From: CAWGLW01 sp963823525
Lineage (GTDB): Bacteria; Pseudomonadota; Gammaproteobacteria; Steroidobacterales; Steroidobacteraceae
Length of the DNA: 64,000 nucleotides
Assembly: GCA_963823525.1 (NCBI GenBank)
Contig: CAWGLW010000006.1
Span: 62,001 to 126,000, forward strand
Reading direction: 5' to 3'
The notes below the pieces were generated by a model that was given only the letters and a program-made list of their open reading frames with translations, ran no database searches and was not told where the DNA came from. The translations under genes and the position numbers were made by a program. Shown here in pieces: positions 63,576 to 64,000 of this stretch; the first letter of the stretch is position 1; every line of letters starts with the position of its first letter.

Positions 63576-64000
63576 TCGAGGTTTCCGTTCAGGCGTGAGC
63601 GCTTGTGCTCGATGTAGTACTCGAATTCGTCACGGAACTTGTCGAGTATCCCAATGCAGGCGTAGCCGGCGGCATCGCCGAGTCCGCAGATCGTCGTGCC
63701 ATCGTTGAATTTCGAGATGTAGTACAGCCGTTCGATGTCTTCGGGCCGGCCCTCGCCGGCCACGATGCGGTCGATGATCCGGTGCATCCAGCCGGTCCCG
63801 TGGCGGCACGGCGTGCACTGGCCACAGGACTCGTGATGGTAGAAGCGCAGGATCACCTGCAGCAGGCTGACCATGCAGGTGCCCTCGGCAATGACGATCG
63901 TGCCTCCGGAGCCGAGCGTGGAACCCGCATCCCATAAGTCTTCGTGCGAGAGATTCAGATTGGCAATCTCTTTGCCGGTCAGCACGTGCGAAGAGACGCC
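63557..64000 (-). CDS. nuoF: NADH-quinone oxidoreductase subunit F, C-terminal part
   Basis: The frame runs out at the window end. The last 147 residues have CGQCTPCRHGTGWMHRII with the N3 cluster cysteines, the ICGLGDAAGYA stretch with the final ligand, and the C-terminal EYYIEHKRS. FMN and NADH sites lie outside the window. It overlaps nuoG by 19 bp. Confidence 0.95.
   Translation of the reverse strand, partial: GVSSHVLTGKEIANLNLSHEDLWDAGSTLGSGGTIVIAEGTCMVSLLQVILRFYHHESCGQCTPCRHGTGWMHRIIDRIVAGEGRPEDIERLYYISKFNDGTTICGLGDAAGYACIGILDKFRDEFEYYIEHKRSRLNGNLECLKSS

Overview
The window is a 64 kb stretch of GC-rich chromosome from a non-enteric gammaproteobacterium. The main reason for this placement is gene order. 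Read on the minus strand, nnr-tsaE-amiB-mutL-miaA-hfq-hflX-hflK-hflC-DUF2065-purA, then rnr-rlmB and rpsF-rpsR-(DUF2232)-rplI-dnaB-alr, follow the order known from Escherichia and Pseudomonas. The pcnB-folK-(deoxynucleoside kinase)-panB-panC block is also conserved. I cannot name the genus from sequence alone.

Layout. 1-4.5 kb: the end of a CorC/HlyC-type membrane protein gene, radA, and a plus-strand serine/threonine kinase - PP2C phosphatase - double-FHA operon. 4.5-12.4 kb: alr, dnaB, ribosomal proteins L9, S18 and S6, rlmB and rnr. A tRNA-Leu(CAG) with its own consensus promoter and terminator follows. 12.7-17.3 kb: a DHRS12-like reductase, a FAN1-type nuclease fused to a DnaQ-type exonuclease, and a dicarboxylate/glutamate symporter. 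17.3-29 kb: the purA-hfl-hfq-miaA-mutL-amiB-tsaE-nnr block, then divergent queG. 30-34.4 kb: pantothenate and folate genes and poly(A) polymerase, with a tRNA-Glu(CTC) divergent from pcnB.

34.4-40.1 kb is a decayed genomic island. A 53-bp direct repeat, made of the 3' half of tRNA-Glu plus a few bases beyond it, bounds the island. The island holds a second tRNA remnant (tRNA-Arg-like), a frameshifted phage-type ORF, two broken copies of a small zinc-ribbon gene, a 9-bp tandem repeat, two identical GC-rich hairpins, and only three intact-looking genes (a histidine phosphatase, an NADP-dependent reductase and a secreted protein). I find no convincing integrase.

40-54.8 kb is accessory chromosome. 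A protein with a SLOG-like nucleotide-sensing domain and SLATT-like membrane segments sits beside the island edge; it is the best candidate here for an uncharacterised defence or signalling protein. Next come two paralogous LssY_C-type lipoproteins around a ferritin-like protein, a lipoprotein hydrolase, a run of small genes ending in a frameshifted FAD oxidoreductase, an SDR, a family-6 uracil/hypoxanthine-DNA glycosylase, a YbaN-like protein, an LTA-synthase-like sulfatase-fold enzyme and a cyclic-nucleotide-binding protein. 54.8-64 kb: the complex I operon from nuoF (cut by the window end) to nuoN on the minus strand, with an unusually short NuoG that keeps all of its iron-sulfur ligands.
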